A DNA stretch of 6,106 nt from Methanothrix sp. (GTDB lineage Archaea > Halobacteriota > Methanosarcinia > Methanotrichales > Methanotrichaceae). A model generated the notes under the pieces. That model searched no databases, had not been told where the DNA came from, and was given only the letters and a program-made list of their open reading frames with translations. Within the stretch, counting starts at the first letter, position 1. Each line of letters begins with the position of its first letter. Below, in pieces: positions 1 to 5,717 of this stretch. Made by a program: the position numbers and the translations under genes. The DNA is taken from the NCBI GenBank assembly GCA_011391755.1, contig JAABPZ010000093.1, positions 1 to 6,106 on the forward strand. Direction: 5' to 3'.

Positions 1-31
1 AAATGGCAAACGAGTGGGACGCGTATAGTAT

Positions 32-38
32 AAAAAAA
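32..38 (-). terminator. T-run terminator of the secreted repeat protein gene
   Basis: Seven A on the plus strand read as seven T on the minus strand, about 25 bases beyond the TAG stop at 63-65. Archaeal termination commonly uses such T-tracts without a hairpin, and none is visible here. The remaining bases of 1-62 show no gene. Confidence 0.35.
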
Positions 39-62
39 TTTAAAGTTATAGGCAATAAGCCC

Positions 63-791
63 CTAAACAGGACTCGACAGCCTTAAATCATTTACTCTTA
101 CGACATCCGATGCCGGAACTGAGGTAATTAAATAGACGTCATCTGGATAATCATATTGGCCGTTGCCGTTGTTATCGACATACTGGACGCTGGGGATAAC
201 AAAAATTATACCACCCACGGTTGTTGTAATCGGATTCGGAGTAGGTGGGCCAGCTGGGAAAAATTGGTTAGGTAAATCCGGATCCAAATTGCCTACCTTC
301 GATCCAGGCGCCAATCCAGCGACTTCTGAAAGTCTGACATCATTGGTAGCCGTAAAAAGAGGCCCCAGTACTACATCGATATAAACAGAATCGTCCAAAT
401 CATGCCTAGGACCACCATGGGAATTTACCCACCTTATATTTGAAGTAAGTAGTGGTGCTAACGGCATGCCTATGTCATTATCTTGAGGCGTTACTTTGGA
501 TCCTGCTGCAAGATATCCGAACGGAGTAAGTCGAACATCATTCGCAAGTACACCAACCGCAGGAAACCCTTGGTGCAAATAGACGACGTCTGTATCATCA
601 TATCCAAGTACCACTCCAGTTTCCCAATAACCTAATGAAAAAAAAGGTGGCGGATTCGGTGCTGAATAAATACGAAGTGGTGCCCCAAAATCACTATCGA
701 ACGACATTACTTTGGTTCCAAATGGATATTGAGACGCACCAGCCAAACCAAGCATCATTATGGTGCAAATGGCCATTGATAGGATTTTCAT
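63..791 (-). CDS. Secreted protein with three diverged ~70-residue repeats
   Basis: I do not recognise a named function. The 242-residue product opens with a signal peptide (MKILSMAICT, then a hydrophobic stretch ending AGAS at 17-20), so it should be exported. The mature part consists of three diverged units. Each starts with G(T/S)KV (residues 25-28, 97-100, 163-166), continues through an Asp-rich turn followed by VY, and closes with NDVRL or NDLRL (84-88, 150-154, 234-238). The third unit has a complete EF-hand/dockerin-like loop, DNNGNGQYDYPD (206-217), suggesting calcium binding. The ATG at 791 is chosen over an upstream in-frame ATG at 818 because GGAGGG lies five bases before it and the signal peptide begins there. 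No membrane anchor or sorting motif is seen at the C-terminus. A cell-envelope or sheath-associated role is plausible but only inferred. The gene is AT-rich compared with the central genes. Confidence 0.75.
   Translation of the reverse strand: MKILSMAICTIMMLGLAGASQYPFGTKVMSFDSDFGAPLRIYSAPNPPPFFSLGYWETGVVLGYDDTDVVYLHQGFPAVGVLANDVRLTPFGYLAAGSKVTPQDNDIGMPLAPLLTSNIRWVNSHGGPRHDLDDSVYIDVVLGPLFTATNDVRLSEVAGLAPGSKVGNLDPDLPNQFFPAGPPTPNPITTTVGGIIFVIPSVQYVDNNGNGQYDYPDDVYLITSVPASDVVRVNDLRLSSPV
66..728 (-). repeat. Three tandem protein-level repeats inside the secreted protein
   Basis: The units lie at about 513-728, 318-512 and 66-317, read on the minus strand. They share G(T/S)KV, an acidic turn before VY, and a terminal ND(V/L)RL. 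Distance from G(T/S)KV to ND(V/L)RL is about 59, 53 and 71 residues. Similarity is at protein level; the DNA has diverged, so the duplications are old. Confidence 0.65.
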
Positions 792-796
792 AATTT

Positions 797-802
797 CCCT
801 CC
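797..802 (-). promoter_or_regulatory. Ribosome binding site fixing the start at 791
   Basis: CCCTCC on the plus strand is GGAGGG on the coding strand, five bases upstream of the ATG at 789-791. This favours that ATG over the in-frame ATG at 818. Confidence 0.7.
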
Positions 803-818
803 GGTTACATAACCACAA

Positions 819-1135
819 TTTTCGATTTTAACTAACTAACACCAATAACCCTTAAGATAAATACTTTGGCCTTTCGCAGAATTGTGAGGGCAGGTGGTCT
901 CCTAAAAATTTGGGATAGATGCCCTCGTGCCTTTTTGATTAACCGCTGCACTGCCCGATCTAGAATAGAAGCTTAACGATCTCCTTCGTTATGTTCTTTT
1001 CGATTTTGCCCGGTCATGAGCTCACCAGCATTGTAACTTCGTCTGCCGCAAATACGAAGAAATAACTATATATTTAATATCTAACATTTTATCACCTGGT
1101 GCATGTCGCAAGATTGAAGTGATGGGCTCAGATTT
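819..1135. other. Intergenic region between divergent genes
   Basis: No convincing full gene is seen. The left end should hold the minus-strand promoter: AGTATTTATC reads as a weak TATA-like element at 856-865 on the minus strand, about 65-75 bases before that gene. The right end holds the stronger plus-strand TATA box of the PsiE-family gene. Between them lies a short interrupted minus-strand reading frame (832-1017) that may be a gene remnant. No tRNA or obvious RNA gene was recognised. Confidence 0.5.
1067..1080 (+). promoter_or_regulatory. TATA box for the PsiE-family gene
   Basis: TATATATTTAATAT is a strong archaeal-type TATA element in an otherwise mixed sequence. It predicts a transcript start near 1095-1100 and a leader of about 35-40 bases before the ATG at 1136. 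A small dyad, CACC-T-GGTG (1093-1101), sits at the predicted start site. Confidence 0.55.
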
Positions 1136-1543
1136 ATGAAATACCTTGAACGTTTTCAGAATATAATATTGGCCCTATTGACCTGGACAATGGCAATTGT
1201 AACGCTTTTAGCCACTTTAGATGTGATCTACACCCTGGCTAAATACCTAATATTTCCTCCTTTAAGCCTGCAGACGACCGAGCTATTGAGCTTTTTCGCA
1301 AGCATCCTATTAGTGCTCATCGCAGTGGAGCTTCTGGAGACCTTCAAGACCTTTCAACTGGATAAGACGGTTAATGTCCTGAGTGTATTGCTGGTGGCCT
1401 TGATCGTTATGGCCAGAAAAGTCATCATCATGGAGATAAACGACGGTACGGATGATATGGAACTGCTCGGGCTTTCAGCTATCATAATATCGCTGTCTTT
1501 GGGGTACTATTTAATCAAGAGAAGCGGATCTCTCGAAAAATGA
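1136..1543 (+). CDS. PsiE-family four-helix membrane protein
   Basis: The 135-residue protein matches the phosphate-starvation-inducible PsiE family (PF06146 type) in length and layout. It has four hydrophobic helices at about 9-37, 48-66, 78-97 and 110-127. The most family-like parts are VELLETFKTF (64-73), the ARKVII segment (93-98) around the end of helix three, and the last helix LGLSAIIISLSLGYYLIKR. The biochemical role of this family is not established; the name comes from an E. coli gene induced by phosphate starvation, and no phosphate regulation can be read here. It appears to be a single-gene unit, with its own TATA box upstream and a T-run after the stop. Its ribosome site is weak (AAGTGATGG, rather far from the ATG). 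It is clearly more AT-rich than the next gene. Confidence 0.8.
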   Translation: MKYLERFQNIILALLTWTMAIVTLLATLDVIYTLAKYLIFPPLSLQTTELLSFFASILLVLIAVELLETFKTFQLDKTVNVLSVLLVALIVMARKVIIMEINDGTDDMELLGLSAIIISLSLGYYLIKRSGSLEK

Positions 1544-1556
1544 TCGTGAAATTGCA

Positions 1557-1563
1557 TTTTTTT
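1557..1563 (+). terminator. T-run terminator after the PsiE-family gene
   Basis: Seven T in a row, 13 bases after the TGA stop and just before the next gene's TATA box. No stable hairpin is seen, which is usual for archaeal termination. Confidence 0.5.
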
Positions 1564-1568
1564 ACCAG

Positions 1569-1580
1569 CGCATATAAAGC
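1569..1580 (+). promoter_or_regulatory. TATA box of the mfnD-like gene, predicting a near-leaderless mRNA
   Basis: CATATAAAG contains TATAAA at 1573-1578. Archaeal transcription starts about 25 bases downstream of the TATA centre, which is close to 1600, only a few bases before the ATG at 1605. The lack of any Shine-Dalgarno sequence before that ATG fits a leaderless or near-leaderless transcript. Confidence 0.6.
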
Positions 1581-1604
1581 TTAGGGTTAAGTACATTTGT
1601 ATCC

Positions 1605-2513
1605 ATGAAGATTCTTATTGCCGAGTACGCCTCCGCCCTTGGCCTGGGCGGGACATGCGAGCAGGAGGGCCGGGCCATGCTGGCCACCCTGGCTAGCAGC
1701 TTCGAGAGGGCCGGGCATGAGGTGCTCTATCCCACATCCGGGCCCACCGTAGACGCGGGCCGGCCCATTCTCATGAAGGGTGAAGAGGAGTTTGAAGGCG
1801 TCCTGGACGGCAAAGCGGACGCCGGTCTCTTGATCGCGCCGGACGGCCTGCAACCGCATCTTTTGGAGATCCTGGAGAAAAACACTGTGAACCTGGGGGC
1901 AAGTCCCGACGCGGCGCGGCTATGCGCCGACAAGCTGCTCTGCACCCGGGCACTGGTGCAGGCGGGAGTTCCCGTGGCCGAGATAGTGGACAGGCCAGAT
2001 CCTGTGGAGCAGGGCTGCCACCGCTATGTGGTTAAGCCGCGCACGGGCTGCGGCTCAGAGGGCGTGCGCGTCACCTCTTTTGCCCGGGCAGGTCCCGGGG
2101 AGATCGTCACCCGCTACCATGAGGGGCTGCATCTGTCCGCCAGCTTCATCGTGGGGGTTGAGGGCTTTTTGCCGCTTACCATCAACCGCCAGCTCATCGA
2201 CTTTCAGGGAGAAGGCATGAGCTATCAGGGAAGCCAGGTGCCCTACAACACGCCTCGAGCTGATGAGATCTGGGCTGAAGCGAGAAAGGCGGCTGCCGCC
2301 CTGGCCCTCTCCGGCTATGCGGGAATCGACTTTGTGTTGGGGGAACGACCAATGGCCGTGGATGTGAACGCCCGGCCAACCACGTCCATCATCGGCATTG
2401 CCAGGGTGATGAAAGAGGAGATAGGGGAGCTTATCCTGGGGGCGAGGTTTGGAGGAATGGCAAAGAAGGTAACGCTGCAAGGAGAGCATACGTTTCGGAT
2501 ATTGCCTACATAA
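1605..2513 (+). CDS. mfnD: ATP-grasp ligase, likely tyramine-glutamate ligase (methanofuran biosynthesis)
   Basis: This 302-residue protein is an ATP-grasp enzyme of the type that includes MfnD, which joins glutamate to tyramine with ATP in methanofuran synthesis. Methanofuran is the first C1 carrier of methanogenesis. The N-terminus (MKILIAEYASALGLGG) and overall length fit the MfnD-type family. The glycine-rich ATP loop is KPRTGCGSEGV (144-154), and the likely acidic/Asn metal-binding site is GIDF...AVDVNARPTTS, with D242, D253, N255 and R257. The protein is cytosolic, with no signal peptide or membrane helix. The ATG at 1605 agrees with a TATA box about 30 bases upstream. The gene is GC-rich and appears transcribed on its own. 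A related ATP-grasp amino-acid ligase with another substrate cannot be excluded from sequence alone; the ATP-grasp assignment is firm, the substrate less so. Confidence 0.78.
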   Translation: MKILIAEYASALGLGGTCEQEGRAMLATLASSFERAGHEVLYPTSGPTVDAGRPILMKGEEEFEGVLDGKADAGLLIAPDGLQPHLLEILEKNTVNLGASPDAARLCADKLLCTRALVQAGVPVAEIVDRPDPVEQGCHRYVVKPRTGCGSEGVRVTSFARAGPGEIVTRYHEGLHLSASFIVGVEGFLPLTINRQLIDFQGEGMSYQGSQVPYNTPRADEIWAEARKAAAALALSGYAGIDFVLGERPMAVDVNARPTTSIIGIARVMKEEIGELILGARFGGMAKKVTLQGEHTFRILPT

Positions 2514-2524
2514 GATCCATATGA

Positions 2525-2542
2525 ACGTACGTCTTTTTATTT
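2525..2542 (+). promoter_or_regulatory. Possible promoter and palindrome before the DNRLRE-type gene
   Basis: An eight-base palindrome ACGTACGT (2525-2532) is followed directly by TTTTTATTT (2534-2542), which could act as a TATA-like element or as the T-run terminator of the upstream ligase gene. As a promoter it would give a short leader before the ATG at 2574. Confidence 0.3.
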
Positions 2543-2566
2543 GTTTGATCACAGGTACTTTCTAGT

Positions 2567-2571
2567 GGAGG
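2567..2571 (+). promoter_or_regulatory. GGAGG ribosome binding site with unusual spacing
   Basis: A perfect GGAGG lies only two bases before the ATG at 2574, but eight bases before an in-frame TTG at 2580. The spacing favours TTG while the codon favours ATG; both leave the signal peptide intact. Confidence 0.55.
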
Positions 2572-2573
2572 AA

Positions 2574-3149
2574 ATGAATTTGAGATATTTATATGCACTT
2601 ATGGGCATATTCCTGCTTCTGGCCGCGACTGCCGCCGCCGGGAGCTTTACTGCCGAAATGGACGTCGATACCTATGTGGACGCGGATCAAGCCAACCAGA
2701 GCTTTGCAGATAGCGATTTACTCTGGGCGGCATCAGTGGGAGCAGAGCCCACAAAACTGGCCTACTTGAGCTTTATCAATGTGCTCGGCGCGCAGGGGAT
2801 CTTCAAGCCGGAGCAGATTGCATCGGCAACGTTGACCCTTGATGTTGCAAAGGTGGACAAGCCCGGCAAGATCAAGGCTTACTTCCTGCATGGAGTGGCT
2901 TTGGATACAATGACCTGGTATGACAAATTGGAATATGATGCAGAGGTATCCTCTTCCCCGGTAGATGTTGACGAAGTGGGAAGCTACACCCTGGATGTGA
3001 CATCTATCATCAAGAAGGCAGTGGAGACCTGCATGGAGTGCGGCTACACCATTGTGCTGGTGGCGGAGGATGACGCTTCTGTGGCATTCACTTCAAGCGA
3101 GGCTTCAACAGAGAATAAGCCAATCCTTGAATACGTCACCGAAGAGTGA
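2574..3149 (+). CDS. Secreted DNRLRE/CBM96-like beta-domain protein
   Basis: The 191-residue product has a signal peptide (MNLRYLYALMGIFLLLAATA, cleavage near AAAG at 20-23), so it is exported. The rest resembles the DNRLRE domain (CBM96-like), first noted in Methanosarcina disaggregatase-related proteins: DVDTYVDAD near the start, LAYLSFINV, ATLTLDVAK, MTWYDKLEYD in place of the usual TWNN segment, SYTLDVTSIIKKAV, and a final strand KPILEYV. Such domains often bind or act near cell-surface polysaccharide; no catalytic residues can be assigned here. Unusually, it carries a CxxC pair (C153, C156, CMEC) just before a predicted strand, which could form a disulfide outside the cell. The next large gene is a thioredoxin-CcdA fusion, a possible redox partner. 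The ORF extends upstream to a TTG at 2541, but the ATG at 2574 (or TTG at 2580) fits the ribosome site and signal peptide. No C-terminal anchor is visible. Confidence 0.72.
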   Translation: MNLRYLYALMGIFLLLAATAAAGSFTAEMDVDTYVDADQANQSFADSDLLWAASVGAEPTKLAYLSFINVLGAQGIFKPEQIASATLTLDVAKVDKPGKIKAYFLHGVALDTMTWYDKLEYDAEVSSSPVDVDEVGSYTLDVTSIIKKAVETCMECGYTIVLVAEDDASVAFTSSEASTENKPILEYVTEE

Positions 3150-3156
3150 ATCTAAA

Positions 3157-3162
3157 GGGTGA
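3157..3162 (+). promoter_or_regulatory. Shine-Dalgarno site of the small ORF
   Basis: GGGTGA contains the archaeal core GGTGA and ends five bases before the ATG at 3168. It is the best support that the small ORF is translated. Confidence 0.55.
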
Positions 3163-3167
3163 ATTTG

Positions 3168-3242
3168 ATGGGACGGGGGATTTATGACAGAATCCCCCTG
3201 ATCATGGGGATTTTATACTTCTTCTGTTCCTTAGGTAGCTGA
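3168..3242 (+). CDS. Small hydrophobic ORF or leader peptide overlapping the thioredoxin-CcdA gene
   Basis: A 24-codon frame starts at ATG 3168 after a well-placed GGGTGA and ends with TGA at 3240-3242. That stop shares its last base with the ATG of the next gene (TGATG), the classic arrangement for translational coupling. The peptide begins MGRGIYDRIP and continues as a hydrophobic stretch (LIMGILYFFCSLG) with one cysteine, so it could be a one-helix membrane peptide or a regulatory leader. Two mutually exclusive hairpins lie within it, so ribosome passage would affect folding. I know of no family for it. If the downstream gene instead starts transcription at the TTTTATAC element (3211-3218), this ORF would not be on that transcript and might be chance. 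Confidence 0.4.
   Translation: MGRGIYDRIPLIMGILYFFCSLGS
3175..3212 (+). promoter_or_regulatory. Two alternative hairpins (attenuator-like) or a dyad operator
   Basis: Three segments alternate in complementarity: GGGGGATT (3175-3182), AATCCCCC (3191-3198) and GGGGATT (3206-3212). The middle one can pair perfectly with the first (8 bp, 8-base loop) or with the third (7 bp, 8-base loop that itself contains the palindrome TGATCA), but not both. The second hairpin is followed by TTTATA. Read as DNA, the second dyad directly abuts and overlaps the TATA-like element, so it could equally be a repressor or activator site. Confidence 0.5.
3211..3218 (+). promoter_or_regulatory. TATA-like element just upstream of the thioredoxin-CcdA gene
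   Basis: TTTTATAC lies 24-31 bases before the ATG at 3242, so transcription from it would begin almost at the start codon (leaderless). AGGT (3233-3236), five bases before the same ATG, is a competing ribosome site if a longer mRNA is made. Confidence 0.4.
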
Positions 3243-4402
3243 TGCGCCAGATCATGCCTCGCATTGCGGTCACCGCTCTCATCATCGCGCTTATCATGCT
3301 CTTTAGCGTAGCTCTGTTATTCCAAAACGGCGTTGCCGCTTCCGGGAAAAATGCCACGGATGCCGCAGAGGTCATCTTCATCAAGTCCCCGGGATGCACG
3401 AAATGTGCCGCGGCGGAGAGAACTCTTGAAAAGATCGGGCAAGAGATGCCGATCAATGTCAGCACGCATTACTATTATTCCAAAGATGGGCATCGCATCA
3501 TCAAGCAGTATCGAGCCAAGGATGTTCCTGCTATCATAATCGGCGTGCAGGTCATAAATTATAGGGATTATGAGGAAGACAACGCCCTGCTGGAAAAGCT
3601 CATCAAAGGCGCCCTGGCCAACCAAACACCCAATCCTTCTGCTGCATTCACCCTGCCCGGCAATGAGATCGCAAAGCAGAACCTCAGTGCGGTTGCCAAT
3701 GGCCCTAATCTGAATTTGCAGGAGATATCCCTTTACACCATCTCTGCCATTTTAGGTGCAGGCCTGGTGGCGGGCTTCAATCCCTGCTTACTTGGCATCC
3801 TGGTATTCCTGGCGGCATCGGTTCTCTCCTCCAAGGGGAAGAGGCGGGAGATGGTGAAGATGGTGGTGTTCTTTTCCTTGGGCATCTTTACCATGTACTT
3901 TCTCTTCGGCCTGGGCATGCAAGAGCTGCTGCAGACAGAAGCGATCGCCAGTGCCTTCCGCTATATCCTGACTGCCTTTCTCCTCTTGGCCGGTCTCTCT
4001 CAGGTCTGGGATGCGTTGCGACTCTCGCAGGGACAGACATCCCTCTTTCGCACGGATTGGGCTCTCAAGTACTTCCAGGCCGGGATTGATAAGGGCCGCT
4101 TCAGTTCGTACTTCCTCATAGGGGCACTCTTCTCCCTGGTCAAGGCCCCCTGTGTGGGTGCCATCTACCTCGCGATACTGGATCTTCTCTCGGCCAGAAG
4201 CTACTTTGAGGGGGCTACCTATCTGTTTTTCTTCAACCTGGGGGTAATTATGCCCATCATTATCCTGGGCGGGGCCATTGCCTTTGGCATGAGCCCGGAG
4301 CAGGTGGACACCTTCCGCAAGGATCATAGAGTAGGAATGAGGCTGGCCACGGGCCTGGCCCTGCTGGCGCTGGCCCCTCTTATCTACTGGCAGCTTATTT
4401 AG
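3242..4402 (+). CDS. Thioredoxin-CcdA (DsbD-like) fusion membrane protein
   Basis: The 386-residue protein moves electrons across the membrane to extracytoplasmic thiols, judging from its two parts. Residues 8-28 form a membrane anchor. Residues 43-125 form a small thioredoxin-like domain with the redox motif GCTKC (C52, C55) and the typical cis-proline VPA (P96). After a polar linker, residues 164-385 hold a CcdA/DsbD-type helical bundle with about six helices. Its two signature cysteines are GFNPC (C182) and KAPC (C314), which form the membrane-embedded dithiol. An N-in anchor places the thioredoxin domain outside, next to the exit side of the carrier. Known roles of the family are cytochrome c maturation and disulfide reduction or isomerisation outside the cell; the partner here is unknown. 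The start overlaps the small ORF stop (TGATG). The neighbour upstream is a secreted protein with CxxC. Fusion order (thioredoxin first, no C-terminal domain) differs from bacterial DsbD. Confidence 0.85.
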   Translation: MRQIMPRIAVTALIIALIMLFSVALLFQNGVAASGKNATDAAEVIFIKSPGCTKCAAAERTLEKIGQEMPINVSTHYYYSKDGHRIIKQYRAKDVPAIIIGVQVINYRDYEEDNALLEKLIKGALANQTPNPSAAFTLPGNEIAKQNLSAVANGPNLNLQEISLYTISAILGAGLVAGFNPCLLGILVFLAASVLSSKGKRREMVKMVVFFSLGIFTMYFLFGLGMQELLQTEAIASAFRYILTAFLLLAGLSQVWDALRLSQGQTSLFRTDWALKYFQAGIDKGRFSSYFLIGALFSLVKAPCVGAIYLAILDLLSARSYFEGATYLFFFNLGVIMPIIILGGAIAFGMSPEQVDTFRKDHRVGMRLATGLALLALAPLIYWQLI

Positions 4403-4424
4403 GATTAGAGATTCATGGGAGAAA

Positions 4425-4434
4425 GGATTAAAAT
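4425..4434 (+). promoter_or_regulatory. Weak promoter candidate for fae-hps
   Basis: GGATTAAAAT is the only AT-rich, purine-preceded element in the 70-base gap. It is a poor TATA match. If used, the transcript would begin near 4455, inside the hairpin that covers the ribosome site. Confidence 0.22.
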
Positions 4435-4448
4435 AGAGAGATTGCTCA

Positions 4449-4480
4449 ACCTCCTTTTCGAGGTGAATCTTTTTGTTTTT
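4449..4480 (+). promoter_or_regulatory. Hairpin masking the fae-hps ribosome site, running into a T-tract
   Basis: ACCTC (4449-4453) can pair with GAGGT (4460-4464) across a CTTTTC loop. The right arm contains the Shine-Dalgarno AGGTGA (4461-4466), and the left arm with its following CC mimics the 16S anti-Shine-Dalgarno. AGGTGA ends six bases before TTG 4473, which decides the start. The hairpin plus TTTTTGTTTTT also has the shape of a terminator for the upstream gene. Confidence 0.45.
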
Positions 4481-5660
4481 AGTTGGAGAGGCTCTCATAG
4501 GAAAGGAGCCTGAGATTGCTCATATCGATCTGATCATCGGAGATAAGGAGGGGCCGGTAGCCACGGCTTTTGCCTGTGCACTTTCGCAGCTTTCGGCAGG
4601 GCACACGCCCCTTTTAGGTGTTATCCGGCCCAATCTGCCGGCCAAGCCGTCCACTCTCATAGTACCCAAAGTTACTGTGAAGAATATGGATCAAGTCGCC
4701 CAGATCTTCGGCCCGGCCCAGATGGCCGTGGCCAAGGCAGTGGCGGATGCGGTAGCTGAGGGCATAATTCCCAAGCAGAAAGCAGAAGAGCTGCTGATAA
4801 TAGTATCCGTGTTCATTCATCCCCAGGCCAAAGACTACGACGCCATCTATCGCTACAATTACGGAGCGACCAAGCTGGCCCTGGAGCGGGCTATGGCCGG
4901 ATTCCCGGATGTAGATCTGATGCTCTACGAGAAGGACCGCTCTACTCATCCCATCATGGGCTTCCGGGTCACCCGGCTCTGGGACCCACCATACTTGCAG
5001 GTGGCCTTCGATCTGGTGGATCTGGCCGAGGTGCGCCGCGTGCTCACGGCCCTCCCCGAGAGCGATCATATTCTCATTGAGGTGGGTACGCCCCTGGTCA
5101 AGATGCTGGGCATCAGTGTGGTCAAGGAGATTCGCGCCATTCGGCCGGGCGCCTTTGTCATCCTGGATCTGAAGACTCTGGATACCGGCAACCTGGAGGT
5201 ACGCCTGGCAGCAGACTCCACTGCTGATGCCGTGGTCATATCCGGCCTCGCCCCCAAGAAGACGCTGGAGCTGTCCATCCGAGAGGCCAGAAAGACCGGC
5301 ATCTACTCCATCATCGACATGCTCAATGTGCCCGATCCGCTGACCGTCCTGAAGGGCCTCGAAGTTTTACCGGACGTGGTCGAGCTGCACCGGGCCATCG
5401 ATAATGAGTTGAGCGCGCACGCCTGGAATAACATTCGTGATATTCAGGCCCTGGGCAAAGATGGAAGAAGACTGCTGGTGGCTGTGGCGGGCGGCATTCG
5501 CGTGGATACCGAGGGAGCGGCTCTGGCAGCAGGCGCGAACATCCTCGTCGTCGGTCGGGCTATCACCCGTTCCAAGGATATTCGCGACATGGCCGAGCAG
5601 TTCCTGACGGGTCTCAAGCAGACCGAGATTGACCAGTACCGGGTCATGACGGACTTCTGA
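4473..5660 (+). CDS. fae-hps: Bifunctional formaldehyde-activating enzyme / 3-hexulose-6-phosphate synthase
   Basis: This 395-residue cytosolic enzyme has two domains. Residues 1-165 are Fae, which condenses formaldehyde with tetrahydromethanopterin; the catalytic histidine is H17 in IAHIDLIIG, and the core [16 protein letters not shown] and [10 protein letters not shown] segments are intact. Residues about 175-395 are hexulose-6-phosphate synthase, an OMP-decarboxylase-fold barrel with DLKTLDTGN (232-240), VVELHRAID (302-310) and [11 protein letters not shown] (336-346). In archaea that lack the oxidative pentose phosphate route, the Hps half is thought to run toward ribulose 5-phosphate plus formaldehyde, and the Fae half captures the formaldehyde. 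The TTG start at 4473 is the only one that keeps the conserved N-terminus (FLVGEALIG) and H17; the frame is closed by TGA at 4464 and the first in-frame ATG is near residue 72. Length and C-terminus (YRVMTDF) are complete. Neighbouring MfnD is also a C1 gene, but no operon is evident. Confidence 0.95.
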   Translation: MFLVGEALIGKEPEIAHIDLIIGDKEGPVATAFACALSQLSAGHTPLLGVIRPNLPAKPSTLIVPKVTVKNMDQVAQIFGPAQMAVAKAVADAVAEGIIPKQKAEELLIIVSVFIHPQAKDYDAIYRYNYGATKLALERAMAGFPDVDLMLYEKDRSTHPIMGFRVTRLWDPPYLQVAFDLVDLAEVRRVLTALPESDHILIEVGTPLVKMLGISVVKEIRAIRPGAFVILDLKTLDTGNLEVRLAADSTADAVVISGLAPKKTLELSIREARKTGIYSIIDMLNVPDPLTVLKGLEVLPDVVELHRAIDNELSAHAWNNIRDIQALGKDGRRLLVAVAGGIRVDTEGAALAAGANILVVGRAITRSKDIRDMAEQFLTGLKQTEIDQYRVMTDF

Positions 5661-5683
5661 AGATAGCAGATCTTGGATGATCC

Positions 5684-5699
5684 GCCCTTTTTTCTTTTT
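5684..5699 (+). terminator. T-rich terminator after fae-hps
   Basis: A GC-containing stretch (CGCC) runs into TTTTTTCTTTTT about 25-40 bases after the TGA stop. Six plus five T is a strong archaeal termination signal. Confidence 0.55.
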
Positions 5700-5717
5700 G
5701 TTGAGAATATTGTGGGT

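Noticed and set aside
163..384. Plus-strand 73-codon frame inside the secreted repeat protein gene
   Set aside because: It is antisense to a gene with signal peptide, ribosome site and internal repeats; no independent support.
973..975. Recoded stop (pyrrolysine-like) in the minus-strand small frame
   Set aside because: The codon is TAA, while pyrrolysine uses TAG, and the flanking frame has no recognised family.
1093..1101. CACC-T-GGTG dyad as an operator for the PsiE-family gene
   Set aside because: Only four base pairs per arm with no extension; it occurs by chance easily, so it is mentioned only as a note on the promoter.
819..1135. tRNA or structured RNA gene in the long gap
   Set aside because: I could not find a cloverleaf, a T-loop GTTCRA-type motif or a convincing long hairpin in this stretch.
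2055..2552. Minus-strand reading frame of 165 residues opposite the mfnD-like gene
   Set aside because: It lies opposite the conserved ATP-grasp motifs, has no family resemblance and no promoter or ribosome site of note.
3788..4498. Long minus-strand reading frame (236 residues) opposite the thioredoxin-CcdA gene
   Set aside because: It is antisense to a gene with intact redox motifs, has a charged low-complexity composition and no recognisable domain; it is a shadow of GC-rich coding DNA.
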